Assembly: GCF_018070325.1 (NCBI RefSeq)
Contig: NZ_JAGPXY010000026.1
Coordinates: 1 to 64,000, forward strand
DNA: 64,000 nucleotides
Direction: 5' to 3'
Source of the DNA: Micromonospora sp. H61
Lineage (GTDB): Bacteria; Actinomycetota; Actinomycetes; Mycobacteriales; Micromonosporaceae
In this document: positions 41,943 to 50,673 of the stretch, in pieces
Numbering within the stretch: the stretch's first letter is position 1
Layout of the letters: each line of letters opens with the position of its first letter
Program-made: the position numbers and the translations under genes
Notes under the pieces: generated by a model
What the model was told of the DNA's origin: nothing
Database searches by the model: none
The model's input: only the letters and a program-made list of their open reading frames with translations

Positions 41943-44828
41943 ATGGCCAACCACACCACCGGCACCCCGCACCACCTTCGACACCCGGCCCGGGCACTGT
42001 CGGCCGCCATCGCCGCCACCCTGCTCGCCGCCACCTCGGTCACCGTCCTCGCGGTCACCGGCACCGCGACCCCGGCCTCGGCGGCGGGGTTGTCCCCCTT
42101 CGACATCCCCAACCGGGGCGCCACCGTTCCGTTCGTCGAGCAGGAGGCGGAGGAGACCGCCCACAACGGCACGAAGATCGGCCCGGACCGGCGCTACGGC
42201 ACGCTGCCGTCCGAGGCGTCCGGCCGGGAGGCGGTCACCCTCGACGCCGTCGGCGAGTACGTCGAGTTCACCCTCACCGCCCCGGCCAACGCTGTCACCT
42301 TCCGCTACAGCCTGCCGGACAGCCCGGCCGGCACCGGCCGGGACGCCGCCATCGACCTGCGGGCCAACGGGGCGCTGCTGAGGTCGGTCCCGGTGACGTC
42401 GAGGTACGGCTGGTACTACGGCGGATACCCGTTCAACAACAACCCGGGCGACACCAACCCGCACCACTTCTACGACGAGACCCGGGCGCTGTTCGGCAGC
42501 ACCCAGCCGGCCGGGACGAAAATCCGGTTCCAGGTCTCCTCGACCGCGCAGTCGCCCACGTTCACCATCGACCTGGCCGACTTCGAGCTGGTCGCCCCGG
42601 CGATCACGAAGCCCTCCGGTGTGCTCGACGTGGTCACCGACTTCGGTGCCGACCCGAGCGGCGCGACCGACTCGACGGCGAAGTTCCAGGCGGCGGTCGA
42701 CGCCGGCAAGGCCCAGGGCCGGGCGGTCTGGATCCCGACCGGCACCTTCACCCTCTGGGATCACGTGGTGGTCGACGGGGTGACCCTGCGCGGCGCGGGG
42801 CCCTGGTATTCGGTGCTCGGCGGCCGGCACCCCACCGAGCGACACCGGTCCGTCGGCATCTACGGCAAGTACGTCCCCGGTGGCGGCTACACCGGCCCGG
42901 TCCGCGCCCACGAGGCGAACGGGCCCAGCCGCAACGTCACACTGCGGGACTTCGCCATCATCGGCGACATCCGCGAACGGGTCGACGACGACCAGGTCAA
43001 CGCCCTGGGCGGGGCGATGACCGACTCGGTGGTGGACAACCTCTGGCTGGAGAACACCAAGGTCGGGGCGTGGATGGACGGCCCGATGGACAACTTCACC
43101 ATCCGCAACAGCCGGATCCTGGACCAGACCGCGGACGGGGTGAACTTCCACACCGGCGTCACCAACTCGACGGTGACCAACACGTTCGTCCGCAACACCG
43201 GCGACGACGCGTTGGCGATGTGGGCGCAGAGCGTGCCGAACGTCAACAACTCCTTCACCCGCAACACCATCGGGGTGACCCTGCTGGCGAACCACCTGGT
43301 CAGCTACGGCGGTCGGGACATCAAGATCACCGACAACGTGACTGCCGACTCGCTGACCAACGGCGGCGGCATCCACGTCGCGAACCGCTATCCCGGCGTG
43401 CAGGGCGCCACCGGAGTCCAGGGCACCTGGACGATCGCCCGGAACACGTTGATCCGTAACGGCAACTCGGACTACAACTGGAACTTCGGTGTCGGGGCGA
43501 TCTGGTTCTCCGCGCTCAACGAGGCGTTCCAGAACCCCACCATCAACATCACCGACACCGACATCCTGGACAGCTCGTACGCGGCGCTGCACTGGATCGA
43601 GGGCCAGACCAACGGGATCAACCTCAACAACGTACGGATCGACGGCGCCGGCACGTACGCGCTCCAGGTGCAGGCGAACAGCCAGGTGTCGTTCACCAAC
43701 GTGCGGGCCACAAACATCGCGCAGAGCAACCCCATGCACAACTGCGTGGGCGCCGGCTTCCAGATCACCCAGGGCTCCGGCAACTCCGGCTGGTACACCC
43801 CGACCCCGTACTGCGGCCCGTGGCCGAACCCCCAGTGGGGCGGCGGACCCACCTCGCCGCCACCGACGACCCCACCGCCCACCACCCCGCCGCCCACCAC
43901 CCCACCGCCCACCACCCCGCCCCCGACCAGCGGGAACCTGGCGCTGGGCCGGTCGACGACAGCGACCAGCACCAACCAGAGCTACACGGCCGCCAACGTG
44001 GTGGACGGCAACGCGTCGACGTACTGGGAGAGCGCCAACAACGCCTTCCCCCAGTCGGTCACCATCGACCTGGGCGCTTCCCGGTCGGTCGACCGGGTGG
44101 CGCTCAAGCTGCCCAGCGGTTGGGAGCAACGCACCCAGACCCTGTCGGTGCTCGGCTCCACCGACGGCTCGTCGTACACCACACTGGCGTCGTCCGCCGG
44201 TCGGGTCTTCGCCCCCGGTACGGGCAACACGGTGTTGATCGGGCTGCCCTCCGGTGACCGCCGCTACATCCGGGTCACAGTCACCGGCAACACCGGCTGG
44301 CCGGCCGCCCAACTCTCCGAGGTCGAGGTGTACGGCGGCACCCAGACCACCCCGCCGCCGACCACCCCGCCGCCGACCACCCCGCCGCCGACCACCCCGC
44401 CGCCGACCAGCGGCAACCTGGCGGCCGGACGGTCGATCACCGAGACCAGCCACTCCGACGTGTACGCCGCTCCCAACGCGGTGGACGGCAACGCGAACAC
44501 CTACTGGGAGAGCGCCAACAACGCGTTCCCGCAGTCGTTGACAGTGGACCTGGGCGCCGACCGGTCGGTGTCCCGGGTCGTGCTGAAGCTCCCACCCTCG
44601 TCGGCCTGGCAGACGCGTACGCAGACGCTGGCGGTGCTCGGCTCCACGAACGGCTCGACGTTCAGCACGCTGAAGGCGTCCGCCGGCTACAGCTTCAACC
44701 CGGCCAGCGGCAACACGGTCACCGTGACCTTCACGGCGACCACCCAGCGGTACCTGCGGCTGACCGTCACCGGCAACAGCGGCTGGCCAGCCGGCCAGCT
44801 CAGCGAGTTCGAGATCTACTCCAGCTAG
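41943..44828 (+). CDS. secreted beta-helix glycosidase with two discoidin modules (GH87 alpha-1,3-glucanase-like)
   Basis: A 961-aa exported enzyme. Signal peptide 1-48; a CBM6/35-like module (about 58-220, EQEAEETAHNGTKIGPDRRYG); a right-handed beta-helix catalytic domain (226-620) starting VTDFGADPSGATDSTAKFQAAVDAGK; a PPPTT linker (636-663); discoidin 1 (664-800); a second PPPTT linker (801-823); and discoidin 2 (824-961). Asp398 and the pair Asp421-Asp422 (ADGVN…TGDDALAMW) have the 23/24-residue spacing of the catalytic aspartates in GH87 alpha-1,3-glucanases. The GH87 call rests on this pattern and the architecture. ATG at 41943. Confidence 0.85.
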   Translation: MANHTTGTPHHLRHPARALSAAIAATLLAATSVTVLAVTGTATPASAAGLSPFDIPNRGATVPFVEQEAEETAHNGTKIGPDRRYGTLPSEASGREAVTLDAVGEYVEFTLTAPANAVTFRYSLPDSPAGTGRDAAIDLRANGALLRSVPVTSRYGWYYGGYPFNNNPGDTNPHHFYDETRALFGSTQPAGTKIRFQVSSTAQSPTFTIDLADFELVAPAITKPSGVLDVVTDFGADPSGATDSTAKFQAAVDAGKAQGRAVWIPTGTFTLWDHVVVDGVTLRGAGPWYSVLGGRHPTERHRSVGIYGKYVPGGGYTGPVRAHEANGPSRNVTLRDFAIIGDIRERVDDDQVNALGGAMTDSVVDNLWLENTKVGAWMDGPMDNFTIRNSRILDQTADGVNFHTGVTNSTVTNTFVRNTGDDALAMWAQSVPNVNNSFTRNTIGVTLLANHLVSYGGRDIKITDNVTADSLTNGGGIHVANRYPGVQGATGVQGTWTIARNTLIRNGNSDYNWNFGVGAIWFSALNEAFQNPTINITDTDILDSSYAALHWIEGQTNGINLNNVRIDGAGTYALQVQANSQVSFTNVRATNIAQSNPMHNCVGAGFQITQGSGNSGWYTPTPYCGPWPNPQWGGGPTSPPPTTPPPTTPPPTTPPPTTPPPTSGNLALGRSTTATSTNQSYTAANVVDGNASTYWESANNAFPQSVTIDLGASRSVDRVALKLPSGWEQRTQTLSVLGSTDGSSYTTLASSAGRVFAPGTGNTVLIGLPSGDRRYIRVTVTGNTGWPAAQLSEVEVYGGTQTTPPPTTPPPTTPPPTTPPPTSGNLAAGRSITETSHSDVYAAPNAVDGNANTYWESANNAFPQSLTVDLGADRSVSRVVLKLPPSSAWQTRTQTLAVLGSTNGSTFSTLKASAGYSFNPASGNTVTVTFTATTQRYLRLTVTGNSGWPAGQLSEFEIYSS
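43866..43925. repeat. 15-bp tandem repeats encoding the first PPPTT linker
   Basis: Four units of about 15 bp (ACCACCCCGCCGCCC and variants) code for the Pro/Thr linker between the catalytic domain and discoidin module 1. The units differ by single bases. Confidence 0.85.
44346..44405. repeat. 15-bp tandem repeats encoding the second PPPTT linker
   Basis: Four identical 15-bp units (ACCACCCCGCCGCCG) code for the second Pro/Thr linker, between discoidin modules 1 and 2. Perfect identity suggests a recent expansion or a slippage site. Confidence 0.9.
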
Positions 44829-44919
44829 CCCCCAACTGTCGCGGAACGACGGGCGTACCCCTGCACCCGTCGCCGGGCAACGCACCCACACCCACCCCCG
44901 AAAGAGGTGTAGCGACCCC

Positions 44920-47900
44920 ATGTCCAGGACCGGCACCAGACGAGGCACGCCGCCATCCGGCGCGCCCACCACCGTCCCCCGCACCGCCCGAACCGGCCGC
45001 CGTCGGATGCTCGCCGGCGCGCTCGCCGGGATGCTCCTCGCCACCGCCCCGGTCGTCACCCCGATGGCGAGCGCGGCACCGGCGGCCGACCCGTCAGCGG
45101 CCGCCGCCCGCGTGGCAATGCTCGCCGGGCTCTCCGCCACCATGACCGCCAGCAGCCACAACCAGAACTACGTGGCGGGCAACGCCAACGACGGCAACGC
45201 GTCGACCTACTGGGAGAGCGCCAACAACGCGTTCCCGCAGTGGATCCAGGCGGACCTGGGCGCCACCGTCAGCGTGGACCGGGTGGTGCTCAAGCTGCCA
45301 CCCGCGTCGGACTGGCAGACCCGTACCCAGACGCTGTCGGTGTCGGGTTCGACAAACGGCTCGTCCTTCACCACCCTGAAGGCGTCCGCCGGCTACACCT
45401 TCAACCCGAGCAGCGGCAACACCGCGACCGTCAGCTTCACCGCCGCCAGCACCCGCTACGTACGCGTGCAGGTCACCGGCAACACCGGTTGGCCGGCCGC
45501 CCAACTGTCCGAGGTCGAGGTGTACGGCGCCACCGGCAGCACCGACACCCAGGCACCCAGCGTGCCGGGCAACCTGGCCTACACCCAGCCGGTCAGCGGG
45601 CAGATCCGGCTCGCCTGGTCGGCGTCGACCGACAACGTCGGGGTGACCGGCTACGACGTCTACGCCAACGGCGCGCTGCGTGGCAGCGTCAACGGTTCGA
45701 CGCTCACGTACACCGACAGCCAGCCGACCACTGCCACGGTGTCGTACTACGTGCGGGCCAAGGACGCGGCCGGCAACCAGTCGGCCAACAGCAACACAGT
45801 GACCCGCACCGGCACCGGCAACCCGCCGACCGGTTCCAACCTGGCGATCGGCAAGCCGATCAGCGCCTCCGGGTTCGTGCACACGTTCGTGGCCACCAAC
45901 GCCAACGACAACAACGTGGCCACCTACTGGGAGGGCAACGGCAACCCGAGCACGCTGACAGTGCAGCTCGGCGCGAACGCCAGCCTCAGCCAGGTCGTCG
46001 TGAAGCTCAACCCGGACTCGGCGTGGGGCGCGCGTACCCAGAACATCGCGGTGCTCGGCCGGGACCAGGGCTCGTCGAGCTTCACCACCCTGGTCGGCGC
46101 GGCGAACTACGCCTTCAACCCGGGCAGCGGCAACACGGTGACCATCCCGGTCTCCGGCGCGGCGGCCGACGTACGGCTCTCGATCGCCTCGAACACCGGC
46201 GCTCCGGCCGGTCAGGTGGCCGAGTTCCAGGTCTTCGGCACCCCGGCGCCGAACCCGGACCTGACCGTGACCGGCATGTCGTTCAGCCCGTCCGCACCGG
46301 TGGAGACGAGTACCATCACGCTCTCCGCGACGGTGCGTAACGCGGGCTCGGCGGCCTCCGGCGCGACCAACGTCAACTTCTACCTGGGCTCCACCCGGGT
46401 GGGCACGGCCTCGGTCGGCGGTCTCGCGGCCGGTGCCTCGACCACTGTCAGCGCCAGCATCGGCACCCGGGACTCGGGCAGCTACCCGCTCAGCGCCAAG
46501 GTCGACGAGTCGAACACCGTCGTCGAGCAGGACGACACCAACAACAGCTACACCAACCCCAGCCCGTTGGTCGTCGCCGCGGTCGCCAGCTCCGACCTGG
46601 TCGCCTCGGCGGTCGCCTGGTCGCCGGGCAACCCGTCAGCGGGCAACACGGTGACCTTCTCCGTTTCCATCCGCAACGCCGGCAACCAGGCTTCCGCCTC
46701 CGGTGCGCACGGCATCACCCTGACCGTGCTCAACGAGTCCGGCACCGTGGTCCGTACCCTGACCGGCTCGCACTCCGGCGTGATCAACGCCGGCGCCACT
46801 GTCGGCCCGATCAGCCTGGGCACCTGGACCGCCGCGAACGGCAAGTACACCGTCCGGGTGGTGCTCGCCGTGGACGGCAACGAGCTGCCGGTGAAGCAGG
46901 CCAACAACACCAGTGACCGGCCGCTCTTCGTCGGTCGCGGCGCCAACATGCCGTACGACATGTACGAGGCCGAGGACGGCGTGATCGGCGGCGGCGGCAC
47001 AGTCGTCGGACCGAACCGGGAGATCGGCGACCTGGCCGGCGAGGCGTCCGGTCGGCGCGCGGTGACCCTGAACTCGACGGGCAGCTACGTCGAGTTCACC
47101 ACCCGGGCCAGCACCAACACGCTGGTCACCCGCTTCTCCATCCCGGACGCACCGGGCGGCGGTGGGATCAACTCGACGCTGAACGTCTACGTCAACGGCA
47201 CGTTCCACAAGGCCATCGACCTGACGTCCCGGTACGCCTGGCTCTACGGCAACGAGGCCAGCCCGGGCAACTCGCCGAGCGCGGGCGGACCGCGGCACAT
47301 CTACGACGAAGCCAACGTCATGCTCAACTCCACGGTTCCGGCCGGCAGCAAGATCCGCCTCCAGAAGGACCCGGCCAACACCACCACGTACGCGATCGAC
47401 TTCATCAACACCGAGCAGGTGGCGCCGATCGCCAACCCGGACCCGGCCCGCTACACCACGCCGACCGGCTTCACCCACCAGGACGTGCAGAACGCCCTGG
47501 ACCGGGTGCGGATGGACACCACCGGCAACCTGGTCGGGGTGTACCTGCCGGCCGGTAACTACTCCACCTCGTCGAAGTTCCAGGTGTACGGCAAGGCGGT
47601 CCAGGTGACCGGCGCCGGCCCCTGGTACACCCGGTTCAACGCTCCGTCGGGCCAGGACAACACCGACATCGGCTTCCGGGCGGAGAACTCGGCGGCGAAC
47701 TCTTCCTTCAAGAACTTCGCCTACTTCGGCAACTACACCTCGCGGATCGACGGTCCGGGCAAGGTGTTCGACTTCGCCAACGTGTCGAACATCGTGATCG
47801 ACAACATCTGGAACGAGCACATGGTGTGCCTCTACTGGGGCGCGAACACCGACTACATGACGATCAAGAACTCCCGGATCCGGAACATGTTCGCCGACGG

Positions 47901-48615
47901 CATCAACATGACCAACGGCAGCACCAACAACCTGGTCAGCAACAACGACGCCCGGGCCACCGGCGACGACAGCTTCGCGCTGTTCTCGGCGATCGACGCG
48001 GGCGGCGCCGACATGAAGGACAACATCTACGAGAACCTGACCTCGACCCTGACCTGGCGGGCCGCGGGTGTCGCCGTGTACGGCGGCTACGGCAACACGT
48101 TCCGCAACATCTACATCGCGGACACCCTGGTCTACTCGGGCATCACCATCAGCTCGCTCGACTTCGGCTACCCGATGAACGGCTTCGGTGCCAACCCGCC
48201 GACCCGGTTCGAGAACATCTCGATCGTGCGGGCCGGTGGGCACTTCTGGGGTGGGCAGACCTTCCCGGCGATCTGGGTCTTCTCCGCCTCGAAGGTGTTC
48301 CAGGGCATCCGGGTCAGCGATGTCGACATCATCGATCCGACCTACAGCGGCATCATGTTCCAGACCAACTACGTCGGCGGGCAGCCGCAGAACCCGATCA
48401 CCGACACGGTATTCACGAACGTCTCGATCAGCGGTGCCCGCAAGAGCGGGGACGCCTACGACGCGAAGTCCGGCTTCGCCATCTGGGCGAACCCGATGCC
48501 GGAAGCCGGGCAGGGGCCGGCCGTCGGGTCGGTCACCTTCAACAACCTCCGGTTGAGCAACAACGCGGTGGACATCCAGAACCCCACGACAACCTTCACC
48601 ATCAACCGCAACTGA
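44920..48615 (+). CDS. large secreted multimodular beta-helix glycosidase (GH87 alpha-1,3-glucanase-like)
   Basis: A 1231-aa exported protein with an Arg-rich signal (GRRRMLAGALAGML, possibly Tat), discoidin 1 (71-206), fibronectin III (211-297), discoidin 2 (306-442), two CARDB-like repeats (446-554, 557-672), a CBM6/35-like module (678-834) and a beta-helix (840-1231). Asp993 and Asp1016-Asp1017 (ADGIN…TGDDSFALF) keep the 23/24-residue spacing seen in the neighbouring enzyme. The two differ strongly in accessory parts, so they may act on different forms of one polymer. ATG at 44920 after AAAGAGGTG. Last gene of the locus. Confidence 0.85.
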   Translation: MSRTGTRRGTPPSGAPTTVPRTARTGRRRMLAGALAGMLLATAPVVTPMASAAPAADPSAAAARVAMLAGLSATMTASSHNQNYVAGNANDGNASTYWESANNAFPQWIQADLGATVSVDRVVLKLPPASDWQTRTQTLSVSGSTNGSSFTTLKASAGYTFNPSSGNTATVSFTAASTRYVRVQVTGNTGWPAAQLSEVEVYGATGSTDTQAPSVPGNLAYTQPVSGQIRLAWSASTDNVGVTGYDVYANGALRGSVNGSTLTYTDSQPTTATVSYYVRAKDAAGNQSANSNTVTRTGTGNPPTGSNLAIGKPISASGFVHTFVATNANDNNVATYWEGNGNPSTLTVQLGANASLSQVVVKLNPDSAWGARTQNIAVLGRDQGSSSFTTLVGAANYAFNPGSGNTVTIPVSGAAADVRLSIASNTGAPAGQVAEFQVFGTPAPNPDLTVTGMSFSPSAPVETSTITLSATVRNAGSAASGATNVNFYLGSTRVGTASVGGLAAGASTTVSASIGTRDSGSYPLSAKVDESNTVVEQDDTNNSYTNPSPLVVAAVASSDLVASAVAWSPGNPSAGNTVTFSVSIRNAGNQASASGAHGITLTVLNESGTVVRTLTGSHSGVINAGATVGPISLGTWTAANGKYTVRVVLAVDGNELPVKQANNTSDRPLFVGRGANMPYDMYEAEDGVIGGGGTVVGPNREIGDLAGEASGRRAVTLNSTGSYVEFTTRASTNTLVTRFSIPDAPGGGGINSTLNVYVNGTFHKAIDLTSRYAWLYGNEASPGNSPSAGGPRHIYDEANVMLNSTVPAGSKIRLQKDPANTTTYAIDFINTEQVAPIANPDPARYTTPTGFTHQDVQNALDRVRMDTTGNLVGVYLPAGNYSTSSKFQVYGKAVQVTGAGPWYTRFNAPSGQDNTDIGFRAENSAANSSFKNFAYFGNYTSRIDGPGKVFDFANVSNIVIDNIWNEHMVCLYWGANTDYMTIKNSRIRNMFADGINMTNGSTNNLVSNNDARATGDDSFALFSAIDAGGADMKDNIYENLTSTLTWRAAGVAVYGGYGNTFRNIYIADTLVYSGITISSLDFGYPMNGFGANPPTRFENISIVRAGGHFWGGQTFPAIWVFSASKVFQGIRVSDVDIIDPTYSGIMFQTNYVGGQPQNPITDTVFTNVSISGARKSGDAYDAKSGFAIWANPMPEAGQGPAVGSVTFNNLRLSNNAVDIQNPTTTFTINRN

Positions 48616-48616
48616 G

Positions 48617-49417
48617 CTAGCCGGTAGCCGACGCCGCCGGGGGGTGCACCCCTCCCGGCGGCGTCGCGCCGTGTCGGCCCTCGCCCGCGGCGAACCGGGC
48701 CGCGCCGGCCGCCGCGTCCGTGGCCAGTGAGTCCATCCCGTACGCCAACTCGGTCGCCAGCGCCTCCGGCTCTGGCCGCCCCGCGCCGGCCAGCAGCGCC
48801 GCCCGGTCGTTGCGCAGGCAGGTCTGCGGATGCCGGGCGATCGCCGCCGCCAACTCCTCGGCCGCGGCCCGCGCCTGGCCGGCTGGCACCAACCGATTGA
48901 CCAACCCCATCGTGTACGCCTCGTCGGCCGGCACCGGGCGACCGGTGAGGATCAGGTCCATGGCCCGACTCTCGCCGATCAGCCGGGGCAGCCGGACGGT
49001 GCCACCGTCGATCAGCGGCACTCCCCAGCGGCGGCAGAACACCCCGAAGGTCGCGTCGGACTCGGCGACCCGCAGGTCACACCAGAGCGCCAGCTCAAGT
49101 CCGCCGGCCACCGCGTACCCGGAGATCGCCGCGATCACCGGTTTGCTGAGGGTCATCCGGGTCGGACCCATCGGGCCGTCCCCCTCCGGCTCGACCCGGT
49201 TGCCGCTCGGTGTGCCGATCGCCTTGAGGTCGGCGCCGGCGCAGAACGTCCCACCGGCGCCCCAGAGCACTGCCACCGCCGCGTCCGGATCAGCCTCGAA
49301 GGCCCGGAACGCGTCGGCCAGCGCCCGAGCGGTAGGACCGTCCACGGCGTTCCGAGCGTCCGCCCGATCCAGCACAACAGTGGTGACCGCCCCGACCCGC
49401 TCCACCCGCACACCCAT
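48617..49417 (-). CDS. enoyl-CoA hydratase/isomerase family protein (crotonase)
   Basis: A 266-aa crotonase-fold protein. It has TFCAGADLKAIG (oxyanion loop 1), ISGYAVAGGLELALWCDLRVAE (loop 2) and FGVFCRRWGVPLIDGGTVRLPRLIG. The second catalytic Glu of hydratases (in a GxPE motif) is replaced by RRWGVPL, so it is probably an isomerase-, thioesterase- or hydrolase-type crotonase rather than a standard hydratase. ATG at 49417 with GGCGGG. Convergent with the second GH87-like gene, 1 bp between stop codons. Confidence 0.88.
   Translation of the reverse strand: MGVRVERVGAVTTVVLDRADARNAVDGPTARALADAFRAFEADPDAAVAVLWGAGGTFCAGADLKAIGTPSGNRVEPEGDGPMGPTRMTLSKPVIAAISGYAVAGGLELALWCDLRVAESDATFGVFCRRWGVPLIDGGTVRLPRLIGESRAMDLILTGRPVPADEAYTMGLVNRLVPAGQARAAAEELAAAIARHPQTCLRNDRAALLAGAGRPEPEALATELAYGMDSLATDAAAGAARFAAGEGRHGATPPGGVHPPAASATG
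48630..48665. terminator. bidirectional terminator overlapping the crotonase 3' end
   Basis: GACGCCGCCGGG (48630-48641) and the complement CCCGGCGGCGTC (48654-48665) form a 12-bp stem with a 12-nt loop. It lies 14 bp past the GH87-like stop and inside the last codons of the convergent crotonase gene. Confidence 0.75.
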
Positions 49418-49455
49418 CCCGCCAGCATGCCGGCCCGGCCCCACCCCCACAATCC

Positions 49456-49533
49456 CCGTCGATCTTGCACTTCCGGTTGCCGGTTCGCGGCTTGTGCCCC
49501 GGATCATTCCAGCAGAAACTGCAAGATCGACGG
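49456..49533. repeat. 14-bp inverted repeat, copy 1 of a recurring element (CGATCTTGCA type)
   Basis: CCGTCGATCTTGCA (49456-49469) is mirrored exactly at 49520-49533 with a 50-bp spacer. The same core CGATCTTGCACTT with its complement is found at 61653-61721. Copy 1 lies between the divergent crotonase and DUF2231-Rieske genes. It looks like a dispersed intergenic palindromic element, not a simple terminator. Confidence 0.75.
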
Positions 49534-49602
49534 CGTGGGTGGCGCGGCAGGTTTGTCACCGCCGACCGGTTTGCGACGGCGATCGCCGGGAAGTCGGTAC
49601 TC

Positions 49603-50457
49603 GTGCGAGCACTTTTGACGAAAGTTGAGCAGGACTCCCGGCTGGACCGCGCGGGTGACCGGTTGCAGAAGATCGTCCTGGGGGCGCTGCGTCCACGCCG
49701 GCTGCGCGACCTGCTGCACGGGGTGACCCTCGGGCATCCGCTGCACCCGGCGATGGTGCAGGTGCCGGTCGGCGCGTGGATCAGCGCCGCGGTGCTGGAC
49801 CTCATGCCCGGGCAGCGTCGGCCCGCCACCGTGCTGGTCGGTCTGGGCACCGTCAGCGCGCTGCCAGCGGCGGTCGCAGGTCTGAACGACTGGGCGGCAC
49901 TCGCCCGCGACCAGCGCCGGGTCGGCCTGGTGCACGCCGCCGCCAACACCGTCGGCCTGACGCTCTACGCCGGCTCGTTGGCCGCTCGGCTGTCCGGCCG
50001 CCACGGAATGGGCCGCGCCCTCGGCTTCCTCGGGCTCTCCACCGTGAGCCTCGGCGCGTACATCGGGGGTCACCTGGCGTACAAGCAGGGGGCGCAGGTC
50101 AACCAGAGCGTCTCCGAGCTGCACCGGATGACCGATGGCTGGCACTCGCTGGCCGACATGGCGACGCTACCGCAACGCACCCTGATCACCCGAGAGGTGG
50201 ACGACGACATCTCGGTCATCCTCTACCGGCACGGTGACGAGGTGACCGTGATGTTGGAGCGCTGCCCGCACCAGAGCGGGCCGCTCGGCGAGGGTGAGGT
50301 GCAGGAGATCGACGGCCACGCCTGCGTGGTCTGCCCGTGGCACGGCAGCGCCTTCCGGCTCAACGGCGGTGAGGTCGTGCAGGGGCCGTCCGGCAACGAC
50401 CAGCAGGTCCTGCCCACCCGGATCCAGAACGGCGTACTCCAGACCCGCGTGCCCTGA
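49603..50457 (+). CDS. DUF2231 membrane domain fused to a Rieske [2Fe-2S] domain
   Basis: A 284-aa protein. Residues about 1-160 are the DUF2231 membrane part with four hydrophobic helices (HPAMVQVPVGAWISAAVLDLM, ATVLVGLGTVSALPAAVAGL, VGLVHAAANTVGLTLYAGSLA, ALGFLGLSTVSLGAYIGGHL). The C-terminal Rieske domain carries Cys221-Pro-His223 and Cys244-Pro-Trp-His247, a full cluster ligand set. It is probably a membrane-anchored electron-transfer protein with unknown partners. GTG at 49603 with GGGAAG; upstream in-frame codons run into the palindromic element and are rejected. Confidence 0.88.
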   Translation: MRALLTKVEQDSRLDRAGDRLQKIVLGALRPRRLRDLLHGVTLGHPLHPAMVQVPVGAWISAAVLDLMPGQRRPATVLVGLGTVSALPAAVAGLNDWAALARDQRRVGLVHAAANTVGLTLYAGSLAARLSGRHGMGRALGFLGLSTVSLGAYIGGHLAYKQGAQVNQSVSELHRMTDGWHSLADMATLPQRTLITREVDDDISVILYRHGDEVTVMLERCPHQSGPLGEGEVQEIDGHACVVCPWHGSAFRLNGGEVVQGPSGNDQQVLPTRIQNGVLQTRVP

Positions 50458-50537
50458 CCGCGTGCCCTGACCGCCTGCGCTGGGTGTGTCACCCCGCGCC
50501 GATGCTCCTCGCCGCGCGGCAGTAACGCCTTCGACGC

Positions 50538-50575
50538 ATATGCCTGTGAGTCATCTTTATGACTCACAGGCATAT
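50538..50575. repeat. 17-bp perfect hairpin with CTTT tetraloop
   Basis: ATATGCCTGTGAGTCAT (50538-50554) and its exact complement (50559-50575) around a 4-nt loop. It is much richer in A/T than its surroundings. It sits between the convergent DUF2231-Rieske and LysM genes, where it may terminate both, or belong to a family of short interspersed hairpins. Confidence 0.8.
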
Positions 50576-50673
50576 CGCTCTCCGAGACATTACCCCGGCC
50601 ACTCCCGCTAGGCGGCGTGCCTCGACCGTCGCCGGCCGCAGGACGGCGGAGACACCGGGTCGTGCGGGCCCGC

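Noticed and set aside
43866..44405. CRISPR-like array in the glucanase gene
   Set aside because: The repeats are 15 bp, contiguous, without spacers, in frame and code for Pro/Thr linkers.
46636..48243. Minus-strand frame of 535 codons opposite the second GH87-like gene
   Set aside because: Shadow of the GC-rich coding strand with no domain motif.
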